64,000 nucleotides of DNA from Streptomyces luteolifulvus (lineage in GTDB: Bacteria; Actinomycetota; Actinomycetes; Streptomycetales; Streptomycetaceae), in NCBI RefSeq assembly GCF_008806595.1, contig NZ_VZRB01000002.1:434001-498000 (forward strand), read 5' to 3'. Position numbers and translations under genes: made by a program. The notes under the pieces were generated by a model. The model had not been told where the DNA came from, did not search any database, and saw nothing but the letters and a program-made list of their open reading frames with translations. Below are positions 33,994 to 43,559 of this stretch, piece after piece (position 1 is the stretch's first letter; every line of letters starts with the position of its first letter).

Positions 33994-36900
33994 CTAGAGC
34001 TCACGCAGCGACCGGCGGCACAGTCGCGCCGAGTCGTGCTGCTGCACCGCCTCGTAGAGCTCGGCGGCACGCGTCAGGTGCCGGTGGGCCGCACTCGTGT
34101 CACGGTGCTCGATGGCGATGTGCGCCAGGCAGTGGAGGCTGTCGGCCTCGCCCCGACGGTCACCCATGTCACGGTACGCGGTCAGGGCCCGGGTGACGTA
34201 CCGCTCGGCCAAGGGCAGGTCACCACGGCGGAGGGCGACCTCGGCCAGCATGCGCCGGCTGCCGGCCTCGCCATGGCGGTCGGCGAGTTCTCCGAACAGG
34301 GCGAGGGCCTCGGTCAAAGAACGCTGAGCGTATTCGAGGTCACGGCGGCTCAGAGCGACGATGCCCAGACGGTACAACCCCTCAGCGATTCCGTTGCTTT
34401 CACCGTTGTCGCGTGACAGGGCAAGGCCCTGCGTCAGGTGCCGCCGGGCCTCTTCCAGACGACCGATCCTGGTGGCGATGATGCCGAGCCGATACAGCAC
34501 ATGCGTTTCCCGGTGACGGTCCCCGGCGGCGCGGGCCATCTTGAGGGCATCGATGAGGTGCCGACGCGCCTGTTCGGGGCCGTCGCGGTCGTACGCGACC
34601 CGGGAGAGGTCCTGCAGGGCGTGAGCCTCTTCGTCCTCGCTGGCCGTGGAACGGTACAGATGGAAGGCCTCCAGGGCGTATCGGTGGGCGTCGTCGATGT
34701 CCCCGCGCGCGTAGGCAGACTCGCCGAGGTCGTGCAGGGATTCGGCCATTCCGCTCCGGTCCCCGAGGGAACGGGAGAGGCCAAGACCCTGGAGAGCGAA
34801 ATCGTCGGATCGCGCCAGGTTGCCGCGGATACGCTGATGGACGCCGTTGCCCCGGAGAGCCGAGGCTTCTCCGTGCCGGTCGGCGGTGGTCCGGAAGAGA
34901 TCGAGAGCGTCCGCATAGTACTGCTCCGCCTGCTCGACCTCTCCGATACGGCTCAGGTTGGCGCCGAGACGCTGCATGATCGGCGCTTCCCGGGACCGGT
35001 ACCCAGTAGCACGGGACAGGGCCAGGGCTTCAGTGGCGTGCGCAAGGGCCTCGTTGAAGTCGCCCCGCCTGCGCGCGGACTTCTCCAGCGCGAGCAGGGC
35101 GCCGACCTGACCCGTCCGGTCGCCGCTGAGGCGATGGAGTCTCAGTGCTTCAGCGGCGTCCTGCTCGTACAGCACGACCGCCAGGACATGATCGTCCTGG
35201 AGTTGCAGGGCGAGGGCGTGGGCTTCTCCCCGCAGGTCTTTGGCCAGAGCGCGCCGGCGCAGTGCCTCGACCCTCTGGGTGACACTCGTACTGCTCGTCA
35301 CCACGACGACACTCCTGCTGCCGTCCACACCGACGCCAGGGGCCGGGGACACGGAGGCAGGCCGGTCGACGAGCTTGTCCGGGGACGTCCACACCGCGTG
35401 TCGTTCCGCGAGATCCGCCTGGGTGAGAAGCAACTGGATCATGCACCGTGGATCGGAGCACGCCCGGGCGGCGGTCAGCCCCTCCTCCACCAGCCGGTCG
35501 GCGCGGGGGACGTTCCAGGAATGAAGGGCGATCCTGGCAGCGATGTCGTTGGCCAGTGCGGTGTGATGCGGATCGCCGGTGGCCTGCTCCAGGGCGCGGG
35601 CGGCGTACTCCTGAGCCTGATCCCCCTCGGCACGCCGGAAGGCGCAGACGGCGCTCTCCACAAGTATGTGGGCGCGGCGCTCCCGGTCGGCCAAGTGGTC
35701 GGCCAGGGCGATCGGAGGCAGGACGCCCGAGGGGGTGACCACCTCGGGAGCGGCACTGGTCGGTGTGCCGACGGACGCGTGGTCGACTGCCTGGAGAGCC
35801 CGTTCCAGCAGGTCTTGAGCCCGCGCGAGGTCGCCGGTGTGCAGTACCGCTCCGGCCAGGGCACAGCGCAGTTCCGCTTCGGTGTCCGCTTCGGGGTGGT
35901 GTGTGAGCGCGGAAGTCCAGTGTGCCGCGGCCTCGGCGAACCGCCGGCGACGCCAGGCGGACTGACCGGCCAGACGGGCCGCCGTACAGGCCCTCTCGCT
36001 TCGTTGCGGCTGTGCCTTCTCGAAGAGGGCGAGCGCCTGCTCGGCGTGGTGCTGGGCCACCGTGTCGTCGTCGCGGAGATGGGCGACGTAGGCACGGGCG
36101 AAGTGCGCTTCGGCCGCCACCTGGGGGAGGGTGTGTTCGAGCCGGGGAGCGGTGAGGGCCGCGTCCGTCAGCGCCTGCGCGTGCAGTGCGTCGACGGGGT
36201 CGGCCGTCAGCGCCCGGCCGAGGTGACTCGTCCACGACGCCGCATGGGTGTCCTGCCCGAGGGCGAAGCGATGGTGGGCGGCCTGAGGTGAGAAGTCCCC
36301 GTCGACAAGGGCCTCGTAGTAGAGCGCCGCGGCCTCGTGAAGGCCCGGCAGTGTCTTCTGCGTGGGAGTGCGCCGGGTGTCGTCCTCCGTCAGGGTCTCC
36401 AGCAGCCAGGCACGGATCGTGGCGTGCATCCGCCAGACGTCGTTCGCATCGGGCAGTTGGCGCAGGCAGGACATGCCCGCGATACGGGAGAACCAGTCGT
36501 CTCCGGGGTCGGGAAGGGAGTCGGGCCCGAACGCGACGGTGAACAGGGCCTGTTCCGTGAACGTCCCGAGAACCGCTGCTGCCTGGAGCAGGCGCCGGAC
36601 GCGCTCGCTGACCCGCCGCAGCACGTGCTCGCGCAACCAGGTCTGCCGTGTGGCACTGGTCAGTTCATGGGCGACCGACAGTACGTCCTCCTCCGCCGCA
36701 CCGTCGTCCGCGGTACCGGCATGGCCGCCCCCCAGCGTTCGGGTGAGAACGTCGGCGATCCAGCTGATCACGGCGGGCATGCCCGCGCCGGCGCCGACGA
36801 CCGGTCCGGCCAGCTGTGCGGCCCGGGTCAGGCCACGGCGGGTGAGGTAGGTGCACGTGTCGGACTCCGTCCACGGCGAGAGTTCGTGAACGACGTAGCG

Positions 36901-37614
36901 CCCGGCCGCGCGGCCCGAACGGCCGGCCTGGTCGACCAGGCTCCGGGTGCTGCCCGCCATCACCACCCGCAGCTCCGGCACGCGGGGTATGAGCTCTTCC
37001 AGCACGCCGAGGAACCAGCCGCCGACTCCGAAGGGCCGGCCCGACCGCGGCTGTTCGCCATGGACGTCGTCGAAGAACACCAACTGCTCGCAGGTGTCGA
37101 CCAGGAGCAGCACCCGACGGCGCCTGACCGCCCGGGCCACCACCTGCAGTTCGCGAACCCACTCCGTGCGCCGCTCGCTCTGCGTCACGTGCGCACCGGA
37201 GACGGTCACGGGCGACTCCGTGATGGTGCCGCCCATACCGGCCCACTGCCACAGCTGCACGCTCCACGGACGCACCACGCCGATCGCGTCGGCCCGCTGG
37301 CGCACCCAGCGCCGTCGCCACCACGACGTCTGATCGGCCATACCGCGGGCCATCAGGCGCAGCAGGGCCAGCGCCGCCTCCTCGCCGCCTTCGTCGGGCA
37401 CGACCATGCCCGGAACCAGTGCCGCGGCGTCCACCAGTACCGGCCGCCAGCGCGCGGGCGGACGGGACTGCAGCCTGTCGAGCACGGTCGACTTGCCCGT
37501 CCCGGACACACCGTGCAGCAGCAACACCCGTTCATTTCCTGGGCCGTTCAGGAGGCGGTGCACCGCCTTCAGAGCCGCCTCACGATCGGTGAACCATGCC
37601 CCCACGTCCCCCAT
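33994..37614 (-). CDS. STAND NTPase with C-terminal TPR array
   Basis: A 1,206-residue soluble protein. Residues 1-50 have Walker A GVSGTGKST (35-43), and VLLLVDTCEQLVF (168-180) is the Walker B with a DTCEQ finish, as in NB-ARC/AP-ATPase STAND proteins. A sensor/winged region follows to ~450, then a repeat array of TPR-like helices continues to the end. There is no DNA-binding or nuclease domain. The ATG at 37614 follows GGAGGG. STAND-TPR proteins act as ligand-triggered switches; some defend against phage and others regulate transcription, but here no effector domain is attached. The divergent neighbour is a small membrane protein. Confidence 0.88.
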   Translation of the reverse strand: MGDVGAWFTDREAALKAVHRLLNGPGNERVLLLHGVSGTGKSTVLDRLQSRPPARWRPVLVDAAALVPGMVVPDEGGEEAALALLRLMARGMADQTSWWRRRWVRQRADAIGVVRPWSVQLWQWAGMGGTITESPVTVSGAHVTQSERRTEWVRELQVVARAVRRRRVLLLVDTCEQLVFFDDVHGEQPRSGRPFGVGGWFLGVLEELIPRVPELRVVMAGSTRSLVDQAGRSGRAAGRYVVHELSPWTESDTCTYLTRRGLTRAAQLAGPVVGAGAGMPAVISWIADVLTRTLGGGHAGTADDGAAEEDVLSVAHELTSATRQTWLREHVLRRVSERVRRLLQAAAVLGTFTEQALFTVAFGPDSLPDPGDDWFSRIAGMSCLRQLPDANDVWRMHATIRAWLLETLTEDDTRRTPTQKTLPGLHEAAALYYEALVDGDFSPQAAHHRFALGQDTHAASWTSHLGRALTADPVDALHAQALTDAALTAPRLEHTLPQVAAEAHFARAYVAHLRDDDTVAQHHAEQALALFEKAQPQRSERACTAARLAGQSAWRRRRFAEAAAHWTSALTHHPEADTEAELRCALAGAVLHTGDLARAQDLLERALQAVDHASVGTPTSAAPEVVTPSGVLPPIALADHLADRERRAHILVESAVCAFRRAEGDQAQEYAARALEQATGDPHHTALANDIAARIALHSWNVPRADRLVEEGLTAARACSDPRCMIQLLLTQADLAERHAVWTSPDKLVDRPASVSPAPGVGVDGSRSVVVVTSSTSVTQRVEALRRRALAKDLRGEAHALALQLQDDHVLAVVLYEQDAAEALRLHRLSGDRTGQVGALLALEKSARRRGDFNEALAHATEALALSRATGYRSREAPIMQRLGANLSRIGEVEQAEQYYADALDLFRTTADRHGEASALRGNGVHQRIRGNLARSDDFALQGLGLSRSLGDRSGMAESLHDLGESAYARGDIDDAHRYALEAFHLYRSTASEDEEAHALQDLSRVAYDRDGPEQARRHLIDALKMARAAGDRHRETHVLYRLGIIATRIGRLEEARRHLTQGLALSRDNGESNGIAEGLYRLGIVALSRRDLEYAQRSLTEALALFGELADRHGEAGSRRMLAEVALRRGDLPLAERYVTRALTAYRDMGDRRGEADSLHCLAHIAIEHRDTSAAHRHLTRAAELYEAVQQHDSARLCRRSLREL

Positions 37615-37751
37615 CGAACGCCCTCCGCCGCCGTTCGCCTCGCATGATGCGGCCTCACGCCGATATCTTGACATTGTGCCAGTTCGTCCGTGTGGTGGAC
37701 GTGTTTCCTTCGTACTTCACGCCCCCCCGGACCTGACGGAGGGAGCGGGGC

Positions 37752-38135
37752 ATGCCCGCACTCGGCCCCAAGACCATCGCCGCCGGCGGCTTCGTCGTCA
37801 GCGTCGCCACCGGCTATGTCACCAACCTGCTGACCGAGCAGCGGAGTTGGGCGCTGTTCGCCTTTCTGGCCGTGTTGGTGGCGGTCGGCATCATCCTTGC
37901 GGTCCAGGGCGCGGTTGCTCCTGCGGGGCGACGTACCCGAGCCCGTATCCGGGCCGACCGCGGCGGGCGCATCGAGCGCTCCGGGGTCACGGGGCGACAG
38001 GGCGCGGTGATCCGTCAACGGGCCACCCGCCGCGGTCGCATCACCGACTCCCCCGTCAGCGTGCGCGAGGCCGACGCGGAGCAGACCGTCAAGAAGGACG
38101 GCGAGATCGTCGATTCACCCGTGGACCTGGAGTAG
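37752..38135 (+). CDS. Small two-TM membrane protein with cytoplasmic repeat tail
   Basis: A 127-residue protein I do not recognise. Two hydrophobic helices (about 8-26 and 33-53) precede a charged tail. The tail contains three copies of a Gly-x-Ile-x-x-Ser-x-Val pattern (GGRIERSGVT, RGRITDSPVSV, DGEIVDSPVDL), which looks like short beta-helix turns. GGAGGGAGCGGGG precedes the ATG. It is divergent from the STAND-TPR gene across 137 bp, so the two may be a coregulated pair. It converges with the GNAT gene four bases from its stop. A pore-forming or scaffold role is conjecture. Confidence 0.7.
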   Translation: MPALGPKTIAAGGFVVSVATGYVTNLLTEQRSWALFAFLAVLVAVGIILAVQGAVAPAGRRTRARIRADRGGRIERSGVTGRQGAVIRQRATRRGRITDSPVSVREADAEQTVKKDGEIVDSPVDLE

Positions 38136-38138
38136 CTC

Positions 38139-39089
38139 TCAACAGGGCCTGATCAACTCCCAGGTGTCCACGGCGAAATCGAGCGTCATCCCGTGCCGCT
38201 CGTACAGGGCGAGGGCGCCGGTGCTGTTGTCGGTGTCGACGCCCAGGCCGATGCGGTCGCGGCCGGCGCGGGCGTAGTGGGCGAACGCATGGCGCAGAAG
38301 GTAGCTGCCCAGTCCGCGGCCCCGCGCCGCGCGCAGGACACCGAGGTGGCCGATCCAGGCCATGGAGGTCCGGTTGTCGTGGCTGCGCAGCACCGCGGCG
38401 TCGCCGAGGCCGTCGACGTACGCGATCCACACGAGCGACCAGTCGGCGTTCTCGCCGTCGATGTCGTGCAGCCACTGCTCGTAGGTACGCGGCTGGAAGT
38501 CGAAGTGGTCGGCGAAGGACTCCTGGAGCAGTGCGTGGGCGCGGCGGCGGTCCGGCTCGGTCAGGCAGGGGCGCAGGGTGACGTCCGGCGGCGGGGCCGG
38601 GATCCGGTCCGCCGCGGACAAGGGGCGGACCAGCACGTTGTAGCGGCGGACCGGGCTCCACCCACGTGCGCGGATGGCGTTGGGATCCGTCGTGGGGGCG
38701 GTATTGACGTGCATGTGCAGGACCGCCCGCGCCGCTCCGTTCGCGGCCGCCCGCTGGGCCGCCCGGGCCTCCATCAGGTCGAACAGGTGCCGGGCGCCCT
38801 CGGGGCGGCCGGGCAGCAGGTACTGGTCCATGTCGACGCGCTCACCGCCGGAGTCGTCCCACACCAGTCCGTATCCGATCAGCCCGTCACCCTCGAAGAG
38901 CAGCCAGGAGTCGCGCTCCAGATCCACCTCGGGATGCTTCAGGTCCGCCCGGACCTCGGACAGTTCGGTCTCGGCACGGCCGACCTCCAGCAGGTCGACC
39001 TCGTTGAGCAGCGCGCACACCGCCGTCGCGTCGTCCAACGTGGCCGGGCGCACGGTGAGCCCGGGCGGCAGGGTGCGGGGCGTCGTCAT
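38139..39089 (-). CDS. Tandem GNAT acetyltransferase family protein
   Basis: A 316-residue protein with two GNAT folds. The first (1-160) is degenerate. The second (165-316) has the acetyl-CoA signature GVLRAARGRGLGSYLLRHAF and the closing ALALYERHGM. The ATG at 39089 (MTTPRTLPPG) is preferred because residues upstream are low complexity. The acceptor is unknown. It converges with the small membrane protein gene. Confidence 0.88.
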   Translation of the reverse strand: MTTPRTLPPGLTVRPATLDDATAVCALLNEVDLLEVGRAETELSEVRADLKHPEVDLERDSWLLFEGDGLIGYGLVWDDSGGERVDMDQYLLPGRPEGARHLFDLMEARAAQRAAANGAARAVLHMHVNTAPTTDPNAIRARGWSPVRRYNVLVRPLSAADRIPAPPPDVTLRPCLTEPDRRRAHALLQESFADHFDFQPRTYEQWLHDIDGENADWSLVWIAYVDGLGDAAVLRSHDNRTSMAWIGHLGVLRAARGRGLGSYLLRHAFAHYARAGRDRIGLGVDTDNSTGALALYERHGMTLDFAVDTWELIRPC

Positions 39090-39283
39090 GGGGCCACTGT
39101 CCGGTGCGGCGGGCGCGGGCCGCAACGGACTTTCCGACCACGGCCGTACGACCAGGGGTGCCGTGCCGCCCACGGCGTGGACCGCGTCGCCCAGTCGCCC
39201 GCGCCGCTTCGGCTCCCGGACACCGTGCCGTCACGCCGGGCGGGAACGTTGTCGCCGTCCCCCTGCCTCGCCTTGCAACCGTC

Positions 39284-39309
39284 CGTCCCGCGCCTCACCG
39301 CGCGGGACG
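39284..39309 (+). other. Hairpin in the leader of the flippase-like gene
   Basis: CGTCCCGCGC (39284-39293) and GCGCGGGACG (39300-39309) make a perfect 10-bp stem around CTCACC, ending 24 bases before the start at 39334. The 244-bp gap upstream holds nothing else I can name. It may be an attenuator or mRNA leader structure. Confidence 0.45.
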
Positions 39310-39333
39310 TGTCACGGAAGGACGACGTGCGCC

Positions 39334-40431
39334 GTGTCCCTGCTCCCGCTCGACCATCTCCCCGGACCGCTTCCGGGACCGCTCCCCGCCCGGGCCCCCG
39401 CCTGCGACCCCACCCCGGTCGGCTGCCCCTCCCCCACCCCCTCGTCCTCCGCTCCTTCCACCCCCTCCGCTCCCTTCTCCCCCTCATCCCCCTCCTCCGC
39501 CGCACGCCTCGCCTGCCGGCTGCTGACGGTGCTTCCGCTCCTGCTGATCGGGGCGTGGGCCGTGGTCGACCGGCACACCGTGTCCGACGGTGCCGCCCGG
39601 CTGGCCGCCGCCGACCCCTGGTGGCTGCTGGCCGGGGTCCTGTTCACCTGCCTGGGCTGGGTGTGCGCCGCATGCGTCCGGCAGGGGGCGATCCCGGAGC
39701 AGCTTCCGCCGGGGCTGCTGCTGGCGTCACAGTTCGCCGCCGGCGCCGCGAACCATGTGACCCCCGCGAGCATCGGCGCCCATGCCGTCACCCTGCGTTT
39801 CCTCCAGGGCCGCGGTATACCCCTGGCGCGGGCCACCGCGTCGCTCGCCCTGTACTCACTCGTCAGACCGGTCGCGAAAACCCTGGTGCTGCTGGCCTTC
39901 CTGCCGGCCCTCCCTGGCCTGCTCCGGCTCGCCGAACTGGTGCCGGACGAGTGGACGTTGCTCCTGATCGGCGCGGGCCTGACGAGCGGTCTCACCGCGA
40001 CGGCCCTCCTGGTCACGGCCGTACGTCCGCTGCGTCGTCCGGTGCTCGGTTTCGTCCGCACCGCCCTGACGGACGTACGGCTGCTGCACACCAGGCCCAG
40101 CCGCATCCTCGCCCTCTGGGGCGGGGCCGCCGCCGCTCCGGTGCTTCAGGCGAGCGTGATCGCCTCGGTCGGGGCCGCGCTCGGCCTGCCGCTGTCCTGG
40201 GCTCAGGTGGTCTTCGCGTTCCTGGCCGCCAGCACGGCCGTGGGCGCGGTACCCGCCCCGGGCGGCATCGGGCCCGTGGACGCGGCGATGGTGTTCACCA
40301 TGGCCGCACTCGGCGCACCGGTGGACCTGGCCACCACGACCGTCATCGGCTACCGCGTCCTGACGGTGTGGCTGCCCCTGCTGCCGGGCGCGCTGGTGCT
40401 CTCGGCCCTCATTCACCGCAAGGTGCTGTAG
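39334..40431 (+). CDS. Lysylphosphatidylglycerol synthase transmembrane / flippase-like protein
   Basis: A 365-residue polytopic membrane protein of the YbhN/LPG_synthase_TM family. A Pro/Ser-rich cytoplasmic segment (7-60) precedes about seven helices. The middle has the conserved NHVTPASIGAHAVTLRFL, and the later part has PAPGGIGPVDAAMVF. The catalytic GNAT-like domain of MprF is absent, so it likely moves lipid-linked substrates. The GTG at 39334 is the first convincing start. It converges with a mannosyltransferase gene, four bases from its stop. Confidence 0.86.
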   Translation: MSLLPLDHLPGPLPGPLPARAPACDPTPVGCPSPTPSSSAPSTPSAPFSPSSPSSAARLACRLLTVLPLLLIGAWAVVDRHTVSDGAARLAAADPWWLLAGVLFTCLGWVCAACVRQGAIPEQLPPGLLLASQFAAGAANHVTPASIGAHAVTLRFLQGRGIPLARATASLALYSLVRPVAKTLVLLAFLPALPGLLRLAELVPDEWTLLLIGAGLTSGLTATALLVTAVRPLRRPVLGFVRTALTDVRLLHTRPSRILALWGGAAAAPVLQASVIASVGAALGLPLSWAQVVFAFLAASTAVGAVPAPGGIGPVDAAMVFTMAALGAPVDLATTTVIGYRVLTVWLPLLPGALVLSALIHRKVL

Positions 40432-40435
40432 GAAT

Positions 40436-41701
40436 CTAGGGCACCCCGAGTTCGAAGAGTGCGTATCCCGCGTACGAGCCGGAGGCTGCCGCCAGGATGC
40501 CGAGCAGGGTGCACAGCACGGGCAGGCGGAGGGTGCGCAGGCGGACCGCGAGGGGGATGAACAGGGGGAAGGCGGGCAGCAGATAGCGGGAGACGTTGCC
40601 GAAGATCTGCTGGCTGCCCAGGACCAGGGCGAGGGTGAAGAGCGTGTAGACGATCAGGACGGCCGGGGGGCGCAGGCGGATCAGGAGGGGGATCAGCAGC
40701 AGGGCCAGCAGCACGACGGCCACGCCGATGGTGTCCTCGAAGGGGTACGCGAAGAGGTAGTCGAAGCGCCCCACGGGGACGGAGGTCAGGACGTCGAGGG
40801 TCTGCTCACCGAAGTCGAAGGTGTGGGCCCAGGCTCCCTTCTGGAGTGTGAAGTAGCCGCCGAGGTCGCCCATCCGGTTGCCGACCCACAGCAGATAGCC
40901 GCCGAGCCCGAGCGGAGCGATCAGCATCGCGATCAGCGGGCGCGGGGAGTCCTCCTGGCGGCGGTGGAGCGCGAGCAGCGCGGCGACGGCGAGGGCCGCG
41001 ATCAGCGCCACCGCGGTCGGTCGGTTGAGGCCGGCGGTGAAGGTGAGGATTCCGGCGGTGAGCCAGCGTCGGCTCATGACGGCGTGGCAGGTCCAGGCGG
41101 CGAGGGCGACGTAGAGGGACTCCGAGTAGACCGACCACTCGACGCCGGAGCCGGGCCAGACGGCCCACAGTCCGGCCGCGGCGAGCCCGGCCTGCCTGCC
41201 GCCGAACCGTGCGGTGACGGCGTAGATGCCGAGGGCGGCGGCGAACGAGGCGACGACGGAGACCAGCATGCCGGCGCCGTACGAACCGAAACCCGTGCAC
41301 ACGGACACGAGCCGTATCGCCGCCGGGTAGAGGGGGAAGAACGCGGCCGAGTTGCCTTCGAGGGTGATCAGTCCGGTGGCTCCGGGAACCGGGACCAGCG
41401 CGGGGTCGTAACCGTTCTCGGCGATCTGCTGATACCACCAGCCGTCCCAGCTTGCCAGTACGTCCCAGACGTGGGCGCCGCCGCCGAAGCGCGGGTCCTT
41501 GCGCCGGAAGTCCCCTGCCGAGTCCAGCAGGTACATGAAGACGGAGAAGCCGATGAGCTTCAGGACGCCGTACAGCGCCAGTACGGGCAGGCAGTGCCGG
41601 GCAGCGCGGCGCAGACGCTCGTCGAGGGCCGGGGCGGGGGCAGCGGGTTCGAGGGGGCCGGCGGCGGGCGGGGAAGTGATCAACAGCGTCGTCCGGTTCA
41701 T
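40436..41701 (-). CDS. PIG-V-like integral membrane mannosyltransferase
   Basis: A 421-residue protein with around ten helices. HVWDVLASWDGWWYQQIAENGYD matches the first luminal loop of PIG-V / Mannosyl_trans2 enzymes, which use lipid-linked sugar donors. The ATG overlaps the stop of the GT2-GtrA gene by ATGA (41698-41701), so both should be translated together. The acceptor is likely a cell-envelope glycolipid or glycan; this is inferred from the family and its partner. Confidence 0.85.
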   Translation of the reverse strand: MNRTTLLITSPPAAGPLEPAAPAPALDERLRRAARHCLPVLALYGVLKLIGFSVFMYLLDSAGDFRRKDPRFGGGAHVWDVLASWDGWWYQQIAENGYDPALVPVPGATGLITLEGNSAAFFPLYPAAIRLVSVCTGFGSYGAGMLVSVVASFAAALGIYAVTARFGGRQAGLAAAGLWAVWPGSGVEWSVYSESLYVALAAWTCHAVMSRRWLTAGILTFTAGLNRPTAVALIAALAVAALLALHRRQEDSPRPLIAMLIAPLGLGGYLLWVGNRMGDLGGYFTLQKGAWAHTFDFGEQTLDVLTSVPVGRFDYLFAYPFEDTIGVAVVLLALLLIPLLIRLRPPAVLIVYTLFTLALVLGSQQIFGNVSRYLLPAFPLFIPLAVRLRTLRLPVLCTLLGILAAASGSYAGYALFELGVP

Positions 41702-42921
41702 TCGGCGCCGGCTCCCGTCCCGCGGCGGCGCCGGGCGGGGAACACCCAGGACCGGAAGAGCAGAAACCGCACCAGGGTGGCGGCGAGGTTGGCGGCGACG
41801 AGCACCGCGAGCTCCGTGGACCGCGCGGTCCCCGGCGCCAGGTGGTGCAGTGCGGCCAGTGAGCCACTGGTGAGGGTCAGTCCGATCAGGAAGACCAGCA
41901 GTCCTTTGGCCTGGTGGCGCAGCGCACCGCCACGGCCGCGCAGCCCGAAGGTGAGCCGCCGGTTCGCTGCCGTGTTGGCGACCGCGCAGATCAGCAGCGC
42001 CAGCGCGTTGGCAGCCTGTGGCCCGGCCGGTGGGCGCAATATCGCATACAGCATGACGTATCCGACGGTGCTCAGGGCTCCCACCACGGCGAAGCGCAGC
42101 AGTTGGCCGGCGAGGCCGTCCCGCGTCCCGTCGGCCGTGCCGCGGCGCAGTCCCTCCGTCGGGAGGGTGCCGCGGGCCAGGGCCCGGCCGATCCTGGCGA
42201 TGCCGCGCAGATCGGCGAGCGCCGTGGACAGGATGTCGACGCGGCTGTCGGGGTCGTCCACCCAGTCGACCGGCACCTCGTGGATACGCAGTCCGGCCCG
42301 CTCGGCGATCACCAGGAGCTCGGTGTCGAAGAACCACTCCGAGTCCTGCACCAGCGGCAGCAGCCGCTCGGCGACATCGCGCCGCACCGCCTTGAATCCG
42401 CACTGGGCGTCGGAGAAGCCCACGGCGAGCGTGGAGCGCAACAGGGCGTTGTAGCAGCGGGAGATGACCTCGCGCTTGGGGCCGCGCACCACCCGGGCAC
42501 CCTGGGCCAGGCGTGTGCCGATGGCGATGTCGGAGTGTCCCGAGATCAGCGGGGCGACCAGCGGCAGCAGCGCCGTCAGGTCGGTCGACAGGTCCACGTC
42601 CAGGTAGGCGAGCACCGGTGCCCGTGACGCGGACCATGCGGCGTGCAGCGCCCGGCCTCTTCCCTTGTCGGGCAGCCGCAGCCACTCGGTCTCGGGCAGT
42701 TCGGCGGCCAGTTCGGCCGCGATGCGGGGGGTCGCGTCGGTGCTGGCGTTGTCCGCGACGGTGATCCGGAACGGGTAGGGGAAGGTCTCGCGGAGATGGG
42801 CGTGGAGCCGCCGCACGCTCTGCTCGAGATCCGTCTCCTCGTTGAACACCGGTACGACCACGTCCAGGACGGGCTCCGGGTGGTGCGCCGGCACTGGTGT
42901 GCGGAGCGGCAGATGGTCCAT
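41698..42921 (-). CDS. GT2 glycosyltransferase fused to a GtrA membrane domain
   Basis: A 407-residue bifunctional protein. Residues 15-250 are a GT2 catalytic domain with VVVPVFNEE, YLDVDLS (the DxD) and DAQCGFKAVRRD, typical of dolichyl-phosphate-sugar synthases. Residues 270-395 form a four-helix GtrA domain (LLRFAVVGALSTVGYVMLYAILRP, NRRLTFGLRG). It probably makes polyprenyl-phosphate sugar and moves it across the membrane for the downstream mannosyltransferase. The ATG at 42921 is used; a GTG at 42933 is possible. Confidence 0.9.
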   Translation of the reverse strand: MDHLPLRTPVPAHHPEPVLDVVVPVFNEETDLEQSVRRLHAHLRETFPYPFRITVADNASTDATPRIAAELAAELPETEWLRLPDKGRGRALHAAWSASRAPVLAYLDVDLSTDLTALLPLVAPLISGHSDIAIGTRLAQGARVVRGPKREVISRCYNALLRSTLAVGFSDAQCGFKAVRRDVAERLLPLVQDSEWFFDTELLVIAERAGLRIHEVPVDWVDDPDSRVDILSTALADLRGIARIGRALARGTLPTEGLRRGTADGTRDGLAGQLLRFAVVGALSTVGYVMLYAILRPPAGPQAANALALLICAVANTAANRRLTFGLRGRGGALRHQAKGLLVFLIGLTLTSGSLAALHHLAPGTARSTELAVLVAANLAATLVRFLLFRSWVFPARRRRGTGAGAE

Positions 42922-43036
42922 AACGTTTGTCACAGTGCGTCCATGTGTGTGTTCTGTCGCAGGGCAGGCCGAAGGCACCCGCGGCGGTGCAGCGATCAGG
43001 GATTGCGGAGGGCGGTCGGGGAGACGGCGGGGTGCG

Positions 43037-43549
43037 CTATCCGGAGTCCGTCGAGGTCACGAACGACGACGGCTCCTCGGACGTCGGCGTGGCCTCAGGA
43101 GTCGGCGCGTTCCTCGTCACGTCGGACGTCGGCGGCGGTGTGTTGGTGGGGTCCGAGCCCGGGTCCGGGGAGAGCGTGTCCGAACTCCCGGTCGTGGCGG
43201 GCCCGCCCGGCGGAGCGGAGGTCTCGCTCCCGGTGGGCGGCGCGGTGACGGTCGCGCTGGGGGCCGAGTCCGCCGTCGTCGACGGTGTCGCAGTCGGGGA
43301 CGCCGGGCTTGCCGCGGGCCGGGGCAGGGGAGCCTGCGGCCTGGTTTCGACGCTGCTGTCGGGCAGCAGGAAGAATCCGATGCCGAGTCCGGCCACGGCC
43401 AGCACGGAGCCGACGGCCTTCTGCGCCGCACGCGCCCGCCGCCGGGCCCGTACGCCGGACCGGAGGCGAGCCTGGTGCGCGGGCTCGAAGGGGGTGTGCT
43501 CCCGGGCGTCGCGCATCATCCGCGACAGCTCCCTCTCGAAGTGATCCAT
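43037..43549 (-). CDS. Anti-sigma-like transmembrane protein with Pro/Ser/Thr-rich tail
   Basis: A 170-residue protein with a short charged cytoplasmic part (1-46), one membrane helix (about 47-62, VLAVAGLGIGFFLL) and a long extracytoplasmic Pro/Ser/Thr-rich tail. It starts 10 bases after the sigma-factor stop, the usual position for a cognate anti-sigma factor. No HxxxCxxC zinc anti-sigma motif is present, so binding to the sigma factor is inferred from position. Confidence 0.7.
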   Translation of the reverse strand: MDHFERELSRMMRDAREHTPFEPAHQARLRSGVRARRRARAAQKAVGSVLAVAGLGIGFFLLPDSSVETRPQAPLPRPAASPASPTATPSTTADSAPSATVTAPPTGSETSAPPGGPATTGSSDTLSPDPGSDPTNTPPPTSDVTRNAPTPEATPTSEEPSSFVTSTDSG

Positions 43550-43559
43550 GGCCTCCCCT

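Noticed and set aside
34438..36291. Plus-strand open frame of about 617 codons
   Set aside because: Shadow of the STAND-TPR gene.
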